Shown here: positions 36,201 to 46,700 of the stretch, in pieces
How the letters are laid out: every line of letters starts with the position of its first letter
Numbering within the stretch: position 1 is the stretch's first letter
Assembly: GCA_033852165.1 (NCBI GenBank)
Contig: JAWSUZ010000018.1
Span: forward strand, 1 to 64,000
Source: Agarilytica sp033852165
GTDB taxonomy: Bacteria; Pseudomonadota; Gammaproteobacteria; Pseudomonadales; Cellvibrionaceae
Reading direction: 5' to 3'
Length of the DNA stretch: 64,000 nt
Translations under genes and position numbers: made by a program
Notes under the pieces: model-generated
What the model was told of the DNA's origin: nothing
The model's database searches: none
The model's input: only the letters and a program-made list of their open reading frames with translations

Positions 36201-39200
36201 ATGGTTAGTTATTGCTGAGTCTGAAGATGACATGAATCGCTTCGGAAGCGAAAATCATAACAAATCTACATTCGTTTCCTTGTCATTTTCTGATTGTATC
36301 AATGATGACGTGATATCGACGTTGGGCGAGTCGACCTTTTCTGGAATCGTTATTGTCGACCCCATGTTTGAAAATGAAGAAATTATTCCGTCAGTAATTT
36401 CACAAAAACCCTATGCCATTCTAGCGTTGGTAAACTCGTTAATTTCAAACGATATACTGAACAGAGATGGAATGTTGTGCTTTCTATCATTGTCAAAAGA
36501 ACCCCATAATATGAGCGGCGTAACGCAAGGTGCGCCTGTATTGTCGATCGAGGAGAGCATTAGTAGTCTGTGTAGAACCTTAAGGCTGGAGTATTCGGCC
36601 CATCAATTTCAACGACTATTGGTTTCCAATTCAGCATCACACTTCAGGGTGAATGAATCAGCACTACGGTTTATTACCCAAGATATGCGGCATGCCAACC
36701 TCGGGGATGAATTACTTCTAAAAGACGGCGATTTGTTTATCCCCGTTCTTAACGACTCCGAAAATAACGTAAGTGAACGGGATACTGTAGCTATTGGGCC
36801 CAGAATTAAGCCAACGGGGAGTTATCTGATTACTGGAGGCGTTGGCGCTTTAGGCCTGGCGTTAGCTGAACACTTGGCCAAGCAAGGTGCGGGTCAAATT
36901 TTATTATTAACGCGTCGTAATTATCTGGTGAATGAAGTCGTCAATCGAATTGGTAAAATTCGTGAATTGGGTTGCGATGTTCAGGTGTTATCGGCGGATG
37001 TAGTTGATACACAAGCCGTGGAATCCTTATTGAATTCTAATCTATCTGAAACTGTGCCTTTAGCGGGTGTAATTCATTGTGCAGGTGTATTAGACGATCA
37101 GTTGGCGAGTAATATTGACCGTGATTCTTTTGATCGTATTCAATCGCCTAAAGTAGAAGGGGCCCTCAGTCTGCATCGTCTATCGCAGAGCTATAGTCTC
37201 GACTTTTTTGTTCTATTTGGTTCTGTTGCTTCATCGTTTGGCAATTCTGGCCAAGTCGCATACAGCGTTGCTAATGGCTTCTTACAGGATTTAACACGCT
37301 ATCGTCGTGCTCAGGGGTTACCCGCGCAAACCATTTCTTGGGGGCCGTGGGGTGGTCAAGGGATGGCAGAAACAAGCTTGGTTTCCGCTCTAATGAAAGA
37401 AATGGGTATTGAATTGTTAGATGTTGACGATGGGCTGAAACGTTTCGATGCAAGTATATGCCGTGAGGGGCAAGATGCGATTATCGTAAATCTCAATATT
37501 GAGAGCCTTCAATACAGCGTTAAAGACCTCAATTTTCCAGCATTTCTAAAAAAGTATGTCGCGCAAAAAGCTCTAACACTTCCGGCAAAGTCCTTGGCTA
37601 TCAAAGCGCAATCGCAGTCATCTTCTAATGCTGGTATAGCAACGGTCTGCGAATTTGTTAGCTTCCTAGAGTCGCGAAAACCACAACCAATCCAAGAGTC
37701 GGCGGTTCTTTTTATCCGTGACAAAATACTGCTTGCGACAGCAAATGATTTAGCGAAGGAATATTCCGCGACGAAACCCCTAATTGATATGGGTTTCGAT
37801 TCATTGATGGCTGTTCAGCTGCGTAATACTTTAGCAAAAAGTACGGCCAAGTCTTTACCCGTTAGCTTGCTGTTTGACTACCCTAGTATGGATAGCTTAG
37901 CCGCCTATTTACTTCAACTGTGCATCGACATTGACGATAGTAACGTTGATGAAATACAAAAGTCAGTTTCTGTTAATGAGCAAGCCGATATCGCCATTAT
38001 TGGCCTAGGTTGTCGTTTTCCCGGAGGCATCGACGGGCAAGAATCTTTTTGGCAATCCTTAGTTAACGGGGAAGACAGTGTTACTGATGTTGCTAAAAAA
38101 CGCTGGGACAGCGAATTGTTTTTCGATGCCGATCCCGATGCGCCAGGAAAAATGTATAGCCGTTGGGGGGGGTTACTCGACAACGTTGACGAGTTTGATA
38201 ATACATTTTTTGGTATCAGTGGTCCGGAAGCCCTTGTGATGGACCCTCAACAAAGATTGTTAATGGAAGTTGGGTGGCAGGCATTAGAGAGTGCGAATAT
38301 TGTTCCCAGTGAATATATAGATGCAGGCGTTTTTGTTGGCTGCGGCCCCAATGAATATACCCATATTTTAAAAAGTAAGGGCATAGCCAGTACCAACGCG
38401 TATTTTGGTACCGGTAATTCAATAAGCGTAACCGCAGGTCGTTTAGCCTATTACCTCGGTTGGCAGGGGCCAGCAATGGCCATCGATACGGCCTGTTCTT
38501 CTAGTCTGGTCAGCATCAATCTAGCCTGCGACAGCCTACGTAAAGGCGATTGTTCATTGGCTTTGGCTGGGGGCGTTAATTTAACCCTCTCGCCGCAAAC
38601 GAATATTGCCTTATCGAAAGCCCGTATGTTATCGCCAGTGGGGCGTTGCAAGACGTTTGACAACAGTGCTGACGGCTATGTCCGTTCCGAAGGCTGTGCT
38701 CTGGTTGCTTTAAAAACGCTGGAGCAAGCTCAACTGGATGGCGATAACATTCTAGCCGTCATTAAAGGCGGAGCGATCAATCACGATGGCCGAAGCCAGG
38801 GCTTAACGGCGCCCAATGGACCGTCGCAAGAACGAGTGATGAATAAGGCTTTAGCGCGGGCCAAAATAAAGCCAGAGGATATTCAGTACCTTGAAACTCA
38901 CGGTACCGGAACCCCCTTAGGCGACCCAATTGAAATGAATTCAATTGAAAATGTCTATGCCAAAGAAAGAAGTGAAAACCTCTACGTGGGTTCAGTTAAA
39001 ACCAATATTGGACACACGGAAGCAGCAGCAGGGGTAGCCTCTTTGATCAAAGTGGTTTTGATGTTGCAACACGGACAAATTGTTAAGCATCTGCATTTAG
39101 ACCAGTTAAATGAGCACTTCAGTGAAGCGGTCAGAAGCGAAGATGGAAAAATTAAAATACCGCAAAACCTGATTCCATGGCCAGACCAACCAGCTGACCA

Positions 39201-42200
39201 ACTAAAATGTGCCGCAGTTAGCTCCTTTGGGTTTAGCGGGACTAACGCACACCTTATTATTGAGGAGTCTCCTGTGGCCGTCAGCCAAACGGAAACCCCC
39301 AATACAGAAACTGACAGTAAAAATAGTATTCATTGCTATGATAAAAGTTCGCTTGATAACGAGGCGAGTCAAACGGTAAGCCTTGCTCAGCGTTTGTGCG
39401 TATTCCCACTTTCAGCGAAAACGCACGAAGCCTTACAAGAGAGTGTAACTCACTACATTCAATATCTATCGGATAAGACAGTTGCACTTGAAGACCTGTG
39501 TTACACGGCTGGAACGGGGCGAGAGCACTTTGACTTTAGACAAGCGTTTAAAGCGAAAGATAAAAACGAACTGATCGGCTTATTAAGGGAGTCTAGAAAT
39601 AACAATGTTCGCAGCGTTGAAGACAAATCCAAGATAGCCTTTCTATTTACCGGTCAGGGCAGTCAATATGTCTCCATGGGTAAAGAGCTGTTCGAAAACG
39701 GCAGCGTATTCAAGAAAACCTTAGAAGAATGCGATGGTTTGATGCAAGAAATTCTAGGTGAGTCGATTCTGGATATTATGTGGGGCCATTCAGACGGAAG
39801 CCCAGAAGAAAAATCGGCAAACGACGCGAAAATCAATAATACCTATTACACACAACCCGCATTATTTGCTCTGGAATACTCCTTAGCGCAACAGTGGTTA
39901 GCCTGGGGAGTTCAACCTGATTTTGTATGTGGACACAGCGTTGGTGAATACGCTGCCGCTTGTCTTGCAGGTGTATTCAGTTTGTCTGACGCGGTTAAAT
40001 TGGTTTGTGCTCGATCTCGCTTGATGGTGGAATTATGTGACACCGGAGCAATGCTTGTACTCTTTGCAGATGCAGGAAAATCCGAGTTGTTGCTGAAGGA
40101 GCTTGCTGCGAAGGAACCTTTGTTAGAAAAAGAATTATCAATAGCGGCCGAAAATGGCTTAAGTAATACCGTTATATCCGGCAGAGGGGCGGCAATCAAA
40201 GCCTTAACCGAACTTTGTTCCGAACGCGGCCAACATGCACAGCCTTTAAAGGTCAGCCACGGGTTTCATTCTGTTCTTATGGAACCCATGCTGGACGGCT
40301 TTCGACAAGTTGTGCTCAGTTTAGAATTGAATGCTCCTTCGATTCGCTTTGTTTCGACCGTGACCGGAAAAGAAGTCAGAGACGAATGTTGCCAGCCCGA
40401 ATATTGGGTGCAGCACGTGAGCGATCGTGTGCATTTTCACGCAGCAACAGACTGCTTAGATAATCTCGGCGTTAATACTTTTCTTGAAATCGGCCCCGCA
40501 AATCATCTCGTTGTGATGGCTCGTCGTAATCTACCCGATACCACGGCGACATTTTTAGAATCGATGAAAAGAAATGCCAGCGAGTGGGATCACATCATGC
40601 GAGCTGTCGGGAGCTTGTATGAAAAACGCGTCAATATTAATTGGAAAAAAGTCTACGATAGTGACGGATTGATGGGACAGCTTTCTTTGCCCACATACCG
40701 TTTCCAGCGCCGTAGAATTTGGCCTCAACTTCAAGGGGATACCTTATACCCCAGTTACGATGAGTCAAACACTGGCCCACAAACGGATTCACCACTAGGT
40801 CGCAAAACATCTTTGGCGAATGGTGACTGTGTATATGAAACACAAGCGTCGGCGAATTTCCCCTTTGATATAGAAGACCACAAACTCTATGAAACCGTGG
40901 TGTTGCCGGGAGCTAGTCATTTGTCGATGTTAACCTTAATTGCCGAAGATCAAAACTGGCAGTTGGGCTATGAAGTGAGGGATATTGTTTTTCCGGCGGC
41001 CATGATCTTCCCAGAAGATGAAACCAAGGAAGTTCAATACCTGCACCAAATTCTCGACGGTGGCGGTGTAAAGATAAGCGCCTTTAGTCGCATATTGGGA
41101 GAAGATTCCGCATGGACAGAACATTACTCGTCAACCGTCTTGCCAAACTCTACTGCGGAAGGTCGTGAAAAACAGAAGGGTTTTCAATTCGACCTAATTG
41201 CCTGGCAAGAGGACTTAAGCGAACGCATTTCCGGTGAAATGTTTTATCGTGAGATGGAATCGGCTGGCTACCGTTTGCAACAAGGTTTTCGTTGGGTTGA
41301 AGCCCTGTGGCGAAAGCCGGGCGCAACCTTAACGCGCCTGCGCGCTCCGAGCAGTGAAATCGAGAAAAGCTATTTTATCTATCCGGGTTTAATGGACGCA
41401 TTTTTTCAATCGACCGCTGCTGCATCAGACGATACTGAGTTCAGATTGCACGATAAAGAAGATATATTTATTCCTATGGCGGTCGATGCCATGGCTGTAT
41501 ATCAAAAGGCCACAGGACCGCTTTGGTGCTATGTAGAGTTACTCTCTAATGATGCCTTTGGTCAGAAAAACAGTGAAACCTTTACTCATCGGATCTCTGT
41601 GTTTAGTGACGATGGTGAATTGTTGCTATGGGTCGATGCTCTACGCAGTAAACGCGCACCGAAAACGGTATTGTTAGAGTCACTCAAAAAGTCTTCAACA
41701 AAATTGATTTACCAGATTCAATGGGAAGAACTTACGCTTTCTAGCAGATCGAATGGCTATGTCAGCGAGAAAGGTGAAAATAAAGGTCTATATCTCGTTC
41801 TTGCTACTGAAAGCCATGATCGACTGGTACAAAATCTGCGCGCACAGTCATGGGCATGTGAGGCTATTAATGTAGGTGACATCGTAGGCGGTGTTGATTC
41901 AAAGGGTCGTCAGCAAGCGCTTGCGGTTAAATTGGATGCAATTTTAGAAAAAAACAAACAAGAAAATTTCTCTGGAATTATTAGTTTATTGGACGCAAGG
42001 GTTGGTGACGTTTCTTCGCTAAACGAAACCAACATCCAATTAAACCAAGAGCACTTACTTCAACCCCATTTATTGATACAACAATATTGTATTGAAAAAG
42101 GCGCAGAGCCAAATTGGTTGTTTGTTCGTGCGAATGGCGCGGACGATAAACGCTCACCATTTACTTCGTCGGTATTAGGTTATAGCCGTGTATTACGCAA

Positions 42201-43647
42201 TGAATCTATCCAGTCACGGGTAAAACATCTCACGCTAGATTGTGAATACTCAGACGGTGCATACGCTTATATTCTCGATGAAATCAGCAGTAACGATATT
42301 GATGGTGATATTCGCTACGAAGCGGGTAGGCGGCAAGTCGCACGATTCTCTCCTTCAGAAAACCTGCTATCCGATTCTATTACCTCAGGAATGTTTGAAT
42401 CAGCCATATTTGAAAAAGACAAAAGCTACATCATCGCCGGAGGTGTTGGCGCCATCGGATTAGGTTTGGCCGATTTTATGGTCAGGCATGGAGCACGTAA
42501 GATTATTTTATTATCTCGGCGTGATGTAAATCTTGAAGATTATGGTAAGGCCAAAGAATGGGAAAGTATGGGCGCACGGGTTGCAGTCAAGCAATGTGAT
42601 ATTGCCCAGCGTAAAGATGTAGAACGGTTATTTATCGAAGTCGAAAGTAGCATTGCTCCGGTAGACGGAATTTTTAACTGCGCGGGAGCACTTCAAGACG
42701 GGCTGATTTCCTCTCAGTCTTGGGAAGATTTTCAAGTACCCCTGCAGGCAAAAATTCAGGGGAGTTGGTGGTTACACGAGGTAAGCAAAGATAAATCGTT
42801 GAACTGGTTTGTCCTGTTCTCATCTGCAGCGACAGTCTTTGGCTCCTCGGGCCAAGCCAATTACGCGGCGGCTAATGCCTTCCTTGACGGACTGGCCCAA
42901 TACCGACAAGCCCATAAACTTTCTGCGTTGAGCATCAACTGGGGACCTTGGTCCGGAGACGGTATGGCTGCAGCGGGAGAGGTGGTGACTAACCTTGGGC
43001 GCGCAAAAGGTTTAGGGCTGCTGGATACTGAACAAGCTTATCAAGCAATGGCTTCATTAAATCGGCATGTTTTAAATAACCAGAAGAGCCCTGCAAACTT
43101 CACGGTTATCGATGTGAATTGGAAAGAGTTTTCAAGTGTTATTGGTGATGACTTAAAGGCAACGTTATTCAGCCCCGTCGCTATATCAGCTCAAAGTTCC
43201 GATCAAGTAAGTGCAGGTTTTGGGATCAGCATCGATCAATTCAAAAGTGAAGTGGAAACTGTCGCAGTTGAGGATCGACTGTCTTTTGTTCAGAACAAAA
43301 TGAGTGAAGTGATCTGTGAGCTAATGGCACTGCCAAAAGAACATTATTTGGACCCTGGCGAACCCTTACAAAATCTCGGTTTTGACTCCTTGATGGCGCT
43401 CGAATTGCGTAACGCCATCAGTAAATTACTGGGTAAACGTTTACCGGCCACATTGCTGTTTGATTTTCCAACCTTGTCCTTGATCAGTACTTTTATCGAA
43501 TCTGAAATATTTCCGAAGTCGGAGGTTCAGGTTGAGACACCTATCTCTGAAGAGATTGAAGTGGTTGAAGAAAACGATGAAGAACTCGACATGGATGATC
43601 TTAGTGATAGCGATCTCGCGGCTCTATTAGCCGAAGAGTTGGATTAA
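33223..43647 (+). CDS. Two-module modular polyketide synthase, KS-AT-KR-ACP-KS-AT-DH-KR-ACP
   Basis: Start at ATG 33223, behind GGGGG; 3474 residues. Module 1: KS (~49-476, Cys in DTSCSSS), AT (~598-880, GHSIGEY and HAFH, malonyl type), KR (~1199-1400, GGVGALG, YSVANG; LDD suggests a B-type 3-hydroxyl), ACP (~1489-1565, MGFDSLM). Module 2: KS (~1588-2015, DTACSSS), AT (~2139-2445, GHSVGEY; HGFH), DH (~2524-2815, His in EDHKLYET, Asp in MDAFFQ; the usual Gly of HxxxGxxxxP is Glu), KR (~3067-3260, NYAAANAF; LQD), ACP (~3359-3429). An acidic C-terminal tail (DDLSDSDLAALLAEELD) may dock the next PKS. No ER, methyltransferase or thioesterase. Predicted output: a 5-hydroxy-2-enoyl chain from two malonyl extensions of the loaded acid. 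Confidence 0.93.
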   Translation: MNANEGTSNNAVDQADNTTNIDIKELLLASHTEITSLRKQVDEFSQKQHSPIAIVGIGCRFPGGCDNPDSYWQYIAEGNCAITEMIDERWDASLLYNADADEPGKIYSKHLGLIDDVEKFDAGIFNLPTAEVELMDPQQRILLMVCHEAIVNAGIDPEDLKGSKTGVFVGVSTNDYARLTLNKDVHSEIGGYACLGSAASVAAGRVSYLMDFHGPALTLDTSCSSSLLSVHTACENIRRGECDVALAGGINLILTPENSIGLSRMQALSRTGLCKTFDADADGYVRGEGCGVVVLKSLAQAEKDGDDIYAVIQGSAVNHDGASNGLTAPNGNMQEDVVAQALANAGVDAKNIHYVEAHGTGTNLGDPIEVNALARSLRSDTPEKPLLIGSVKTNIGHLEAAAGVAALIKMALSMKAKCIPPHLHFETPNPYISWDKYNLQVPVKTQEWPSDRKETFGSVSAFGLSGTNVHMVTSFYQPDAQLSNVKASFSDKTEFSGSSELLTISAKTRAALNATAIRWQAYLKTSNENFNTICKNSQVFRGGESGEGGEKGKASYRLALKAENRDQLLASLVDFQRDNENRNTWFSEEAHESKLNQPIAMLFSGQGSQYASMGQSLYSYSRVFRRTLDKCHGLYQTITGNSLKEIISDTSASRINNTQYTQPAIFCLQVALLEFWREKGIQPSCVIGHSIGEYAAAVAAKVMSLNDALNLVIKRGQLMVEHCEPGSMLAVRSDRKNVEALLQGYNEEIKVSIAAVNSEKNIVISGDAEIISKIKETLDEKKIKSTLLRVSHAFHSPLMQPMLNAFRAEVDKVVLHAPSIPFYSTVTGTLIDSELCESEYWVNQISATVDFHAAINALYSDDIAAFIEIGSGTTLTGLSALTLDLDDSNSFYCLREKENDIDSINQAMAGLFVSGVLDSKNITESELQKRLTIPAPAPDLKPYWCEYRPNYADESSSTGDDANEVEILSANLIKSWEKIANLSDIEENSATEKWLVIAESEDDMNRFGSENHNKSTFVSLSFSDCINDDVISTLGESTFSGIVIVDPMFENEEIIPSVISQKPYAILALVNSLISNDILNRDGMLCFLSLSKEPHNMSGVTQGAPVLSIEESISSLCRTLRLEYSAHQFQRLLVSNSASHFRVNESALRFITQDMRHANLGDELLLKDGDLFIPVLNDSENNVSERDTVAIGPRIKPTGSYLITGGVGALGLALAEHLAKQGAGQILLLTRRNYLVNEVVNRIGKIRELGCDVQVLSADVVDTQAVESLLNSNLSETVPLAGVIHCAGVLDDQLASNIDRDSFDRIQSPKVEGALSLHRLSQSYSLDFFVLFGSVASSFGNSGQVAYSVANGFLQDLTRYRRAQGLPAQTISWGPWGGQGMAETSLVSALMKEMGIELLDVDDGLKRFDASICREGQDAIIVNLNIESLQYSVKDLNFPAFLKKYVAQKALTLPAKSLAIKAQSQSSSNAGIATVCEFVSFLESRKPQPIQESAVLFIRDKILLATANDLAKEYSATKPLIDMGFDSLMAVQLRNTLAKSTAKSLPVSLLFDYPSMDSLAAYLLQLCIDIDDSNVDEIQKSVSVNEQADIAIIGLGCRFPGGIDGQESFWQSLVNGEDSVTDVAKKRWDSELFFDADPDAPGKMYSRWGGLLDNVDEFDNTFFGISGPEALVMDPQQRLLMEVGWQALESANIVPSEYIDAGVFVGCGPNEYTHILKSKGIASTNAYFGTGNSISVTAGRLAYYLGWQGPAMAIDTACSSSLVSINLACDSLRKGDCSLALAGGVNLTLSPQTNIALSKARMLSPVGRCKTFDNSADGYVRSEGCALVALKTLEQAQLDGDNILAVIKGGAINHDGRSQGLTAPNGPSQERVMNKALARAKIKPEDIQYLETHGTGTPLGDPIEMNSIENVYAKERSENLYVGSVKTNIGHTEAAAGVASLIKVVLMLQHGQIVKHLHLDQLNEHFSEAVRSEDGKIKIPQNLIPWPDQPADQLKCAAVSSFGFSGTNAHLIIEESPVAVSQTETPNTETDSKNSIHCYDKSSLDNEASQTVSLAQRLCVFPLSAKTHEALQESVTHYIQYLSDKTVALEDLCYTAGTGREHFDFRQAFKAKDKNELIGLLRESRNNNVRSVEDKSKIAFLFTGQGSQYVSMGKELFENGSVFKKTLEECDGLMQEILGESILDIMWGHSDGSPEEKSANDAKINNTYYTQPALFALEYSLAQQWLAWGVQPDFVCGHSVGEYAAACLAGVFSLSDAVKLVCARSRLMVELCDTGAMLVLFADAGKSELLLKELAAKEPLLEKELSIAAENGLSNTVISGRGAAIKALTELCSERGQHAQPLKVSHGFHSVLMEPMLDGFRQVVLSLELNAPSIRFVSTVTGKEVRDECCQPEYWVQHVSDRVHFHAATDCLDNLGVNTFLEIGPANHLVVMARRNLPDTTATFLESMKRNASEWDHIMRAVGSLYEKRVNINWKKVYDSDGLMGQLSLPTYRFQRRRIWPQLQGDTLYPSYDESNTGPQTDSPLGRKTSLANGDCVYETQASANFPFDIEDHKLYETVVLPGASHLSMLTLIAEDQNWQLGYEVRDIVFPAAMIFPEDETKEVQYLHQILDGGGVKISAFSRILGEDSAWTEHYSSTVLPNSTAEGREKQKGFQFDLIAWQEDLSERISGEMFYREMESAGYRLQQGFRWVEALWRKPGATLTRLRAPSSEIEKSYFIYPGLMDAFFQSTAAASDDTEFRLHDKEDIFIPMAVDAMAVYQKATGPLWCYVELLSNDAFGQKNSETFTHRISVFSDDGELLLWVDALRSKRAPKTVLLESLKKSSTKLIYQIQWEELTLSSRSNGYVSEKGENKGLYLVLATESHDRLVQNLRAQSWACEAINVGDIVGGVDSKGRQQALAVKLDAILEKNKQENFSGIISLLDARVGDVSSLNETNIQLNQEHLLQPHLLIQQYCIEKGAEPNWLFVRANGADDKRSPFTSSVLGYSRVLRNESIQSRVKHLTLDCEYSDGAYAYILDEISSNDIDGDIRYEAGRRQVARFSPSENLLSDSITSGMFESAIFEKDKSYIIAGGVGAIGLGLADFMVRHGARKIILLSRRDVNLEDYGKAKEWESMGARVAVKQCDIAQRKDVERLFIEVESSIAPVDGIFNCAGALQDGLISSQSWEDFQVPLQAKIQGSWWLHEVSKDKSLNWFVLFSSAATVFGSSGQANYAAANAFLDGLAQYRQAHKLSALSINWGPWSGDGMAAAGEVVTNLGRAKGLGLLDTEQAYQAMASLNRHVLNNQKSPANFTVIDVNWKEFSSVIGDDLKATLFSPVAISAQSSDQVSAGFGISIDQFKSEVETVAVEDRLSFVQNKMSEVICELMALPKEHYLDPGEPLQNLGFDSLMALELRNAISKLLGKRLPATLLFDFPTLSLISTFIESEIFPKSEVQVETPISEEIEVVEENDEELDMDDLSDSDLAALLAEELD

Positions 43648-43703
43648 TTGAACACAATTAACCATGAAACCCATAAATGCAATCATGAACAAATAAATGA
43701 GTG

Positions 43704-46700
43704 ATGGACGCCGTGAACGAAAAAAGTGAAGACCGAACGCTACTCGAAAATGCGTTTAAAAAGATAAAAAGTCTAAAGAAACAATTGGCTAATCAAGATG
43801 CCGGAAATTCCGAACCCATTGCGATTGTGGGGATGGGCTGTCGATTTCCCGGTTCGGCAAATTCAGTCGATGAATATTGGAAAAACCTCTTAGATGGGAA
43901 AAACGCGGTTGTTGAAATGGGCAATCAACGCTGGGAACACAGTAAGTTTTTTGATGAAATGGTTCCAACAAAAGGTAAAACCTATTCTCCAAAGGCGGGT
44001 TTACTTGACGACATACTGCGTTTCGATGCTGACTTATTTCGTATTACCCCGCGCGAAGCGGAATGCATGGACCCCCAACAGCGTCAGTTATTAGAAGTGA
44101 CCTGGGAAGCACTGGAAAATGCTGGAATGCCGATAGATGCACTGCGAGGATCAAACGCAGGCGTATTTGTTGGCGTGATGAACAAAGATCATTCTGATTT
44201 ACTTATTCAGCAATTGAGCCATGAAGAAATTTTGGCGCAAATGAATACGGGTAATCATGAAAGTGTGCAATCAGGACGACTGTCCTACTTTTTTGATTTT
44301 AAAGGCCCGTGCCTTACCCTAAATACCGCTTGCTCTTCATCAATGTTAACGGTGCATTTGGCGTGTCAGAGTTTACGTTTAAAAGAATGTGATTTTGCCG
44401 TGGCCGGGGGATGTAACGTTATGTTGTCGCCAGCGTCCAGTATTGCGCAATCTCAAGCCGCGATGCATTCGAAAGCAGGGTACTGCAAAACATTTGACGA
44501 ATCTGCAGATGGCTATGTTAGGGCGGAAGGCTGCGGCATGGTGGTATTAAAGCCTCTGTCTAAAGCGCTCAAAGACAAGGACTATATTTATTCGGTCATT
44601 AAAGGCAGTGCAATCAATCAAGATGGTTTGAGTCAAGGTATCAGCGCACCAAATGGACCATCACAAGAACGTGTGATGCGTGCCGCTTTAGTCAACGCAA
44701 AAGTGCAAGCAAAAGACGTCGCGTTTGTTGAGGCGCACGGAACCGGAACAAAATTAGGTGACCCTATCGAACTACGTGCATTGGGCGCGGTATATGGGAA
44801 AGCCGAAAAACGACAACAACCTTTATTGGTCGGCGCGGTTAAAACCAATATTGGCCATGCAGAATCGGCTGCCGGTATTGCCAGTATTATAAAACTTGCA
44901 AAAGTGGTGGAAACGGGAAAAATCCCCGGTAATTTACACTGTTCAACTGTCAACGCTCATATTGATTTAACGGCTGAAAACCTAAGGCTTTGCACTCCAA
45001 AAACCGCATGGCCAACTATTCAGGCGGCTTCACCGCGCCTAGCCGGCGTTAGCTCATTCGGCTTTAGTGGCTCCAATTCCCACCTGATTATGGAATCAAT
45101 AGCGCGAAATGTACCCACTAATGAACATGCGATAAACGCAAATTGTCGTGATAGCCACCTATTAAGAATATCGGGCAAGAGCGAAGCGGCTCTTACCGCG
45201 AATGTCGATCGAGCGATTGAATTTTTAACCGTGAATAGTGGTGAAAATCTTGCTGATATTTGTTACTCCTACAATATCGGTCGCCGAAACTTCGAGTATT
45301 CAATACTGGCATCGGGAAAAACCAGTGCAGAAATAATTGAATCGGCGAAGCAAGAACTCGCGCGAAAACCACAAGCCAGATCCGTGCGTCCAGGCATCAA
45401 TACAGCACTGTACCTGGGGACTTTGGGCGAGGCGGAGTATCAGGTATGCGGTCGTTTGTATACATCCAGTCCAGTTTTCAGCTACGCATATGACGAGATT
45501 GTTACTGAGATTACACGCGTAATTGAATGCGATCTCTCATTGTTACCTTGGTCAAACACACCAGCACAAGGCTTTACTGCTGTACCGTTATATCAGGCTG
45601 CATGTTTTTATGCCCTTAATCAACTATGGATTAGCTTGGGATTTAAAGCGTCTGTTGTTATTTCGCCTATCCCGCATGAATACTTGGTTTCAGCCATTAC
45701 CCTGAATCTTTCTGCGGATAAACTATCCGCGATTTTGGCAGAAAAAAACTTATCCGAATGCTCTGGAAACACAGATTACAAAACTTATCGTTGTTGCAAG
45801 GTTAGTGGTGGCGTTGAGCAATGCGAAATTAACGTACTTGCCCTCGATGACTTGAATGCTGAATTTGTTGCAGCTAAAGCACAATGTTTGGTCTATCTCG
45901 GTTCGCCAAAAGATTTAGAACGCATCAATAGTCGAGAGAACTTTCCTGTCGTGGTATCAGGTTTCGCTGAACCATCGGATGATCCATGGCAAGAAATTTC
46001 TGAACAGCTGTGCAATGCCTACCGACAAACACCCAATATAGATTTGGCTGCGTGGGACAAGGGATATGACCGACGTAAAATTCCCGTTCCAAGTTATGCC
46101 TTCCAAGGTGAGCGCTATTGGTTTGATGGTATCGATCCCTCGGGGAATAACGGCGTATTAAAGGTTCGTCAAACAGAAAATATAGATGATCAAGGCAGTT
46201 ATGAAAACGCGAGTGACTTTGTCTTACACGTGATTGCCGATATTGCTAAAACCCAAACAGACAAAATCGACCTCGAATCGCAACTAATGGGATCCATGGG
46301 CTTCGATTCGCTCATGATCGTGGACCTTCGAGATCGAATGGTTAAGCGCTATCCATCCTTAAGCCGCTTATCTTTTGAAGCGCTATACGAATATACATTA
46401 TCCCAGCTGCTTGAGCAGGTAGATGCTGTTGCGGCCACGGGGGGCGAGAGCGGTAATTCAGAAGATGAACAGCTAACACAAAAAGATCACCGTGAATCAC
46501 TACAGCAAGCGATTAAATGGTTGGACGATTGGAATCCAGGATCTGACGAATCTACAAACATGGCCAAGACGGTTAATCGCCTGGATAAAAAATGGGTTCA
46601 CAAACATAAAGACAACAATGTACTGCTCGGTGAGTTGAGCCGAGTGGGCGAAAGTGATTGGTTTGCTGCACAGGTCTACCAATGCAACGACCATTCGTTT

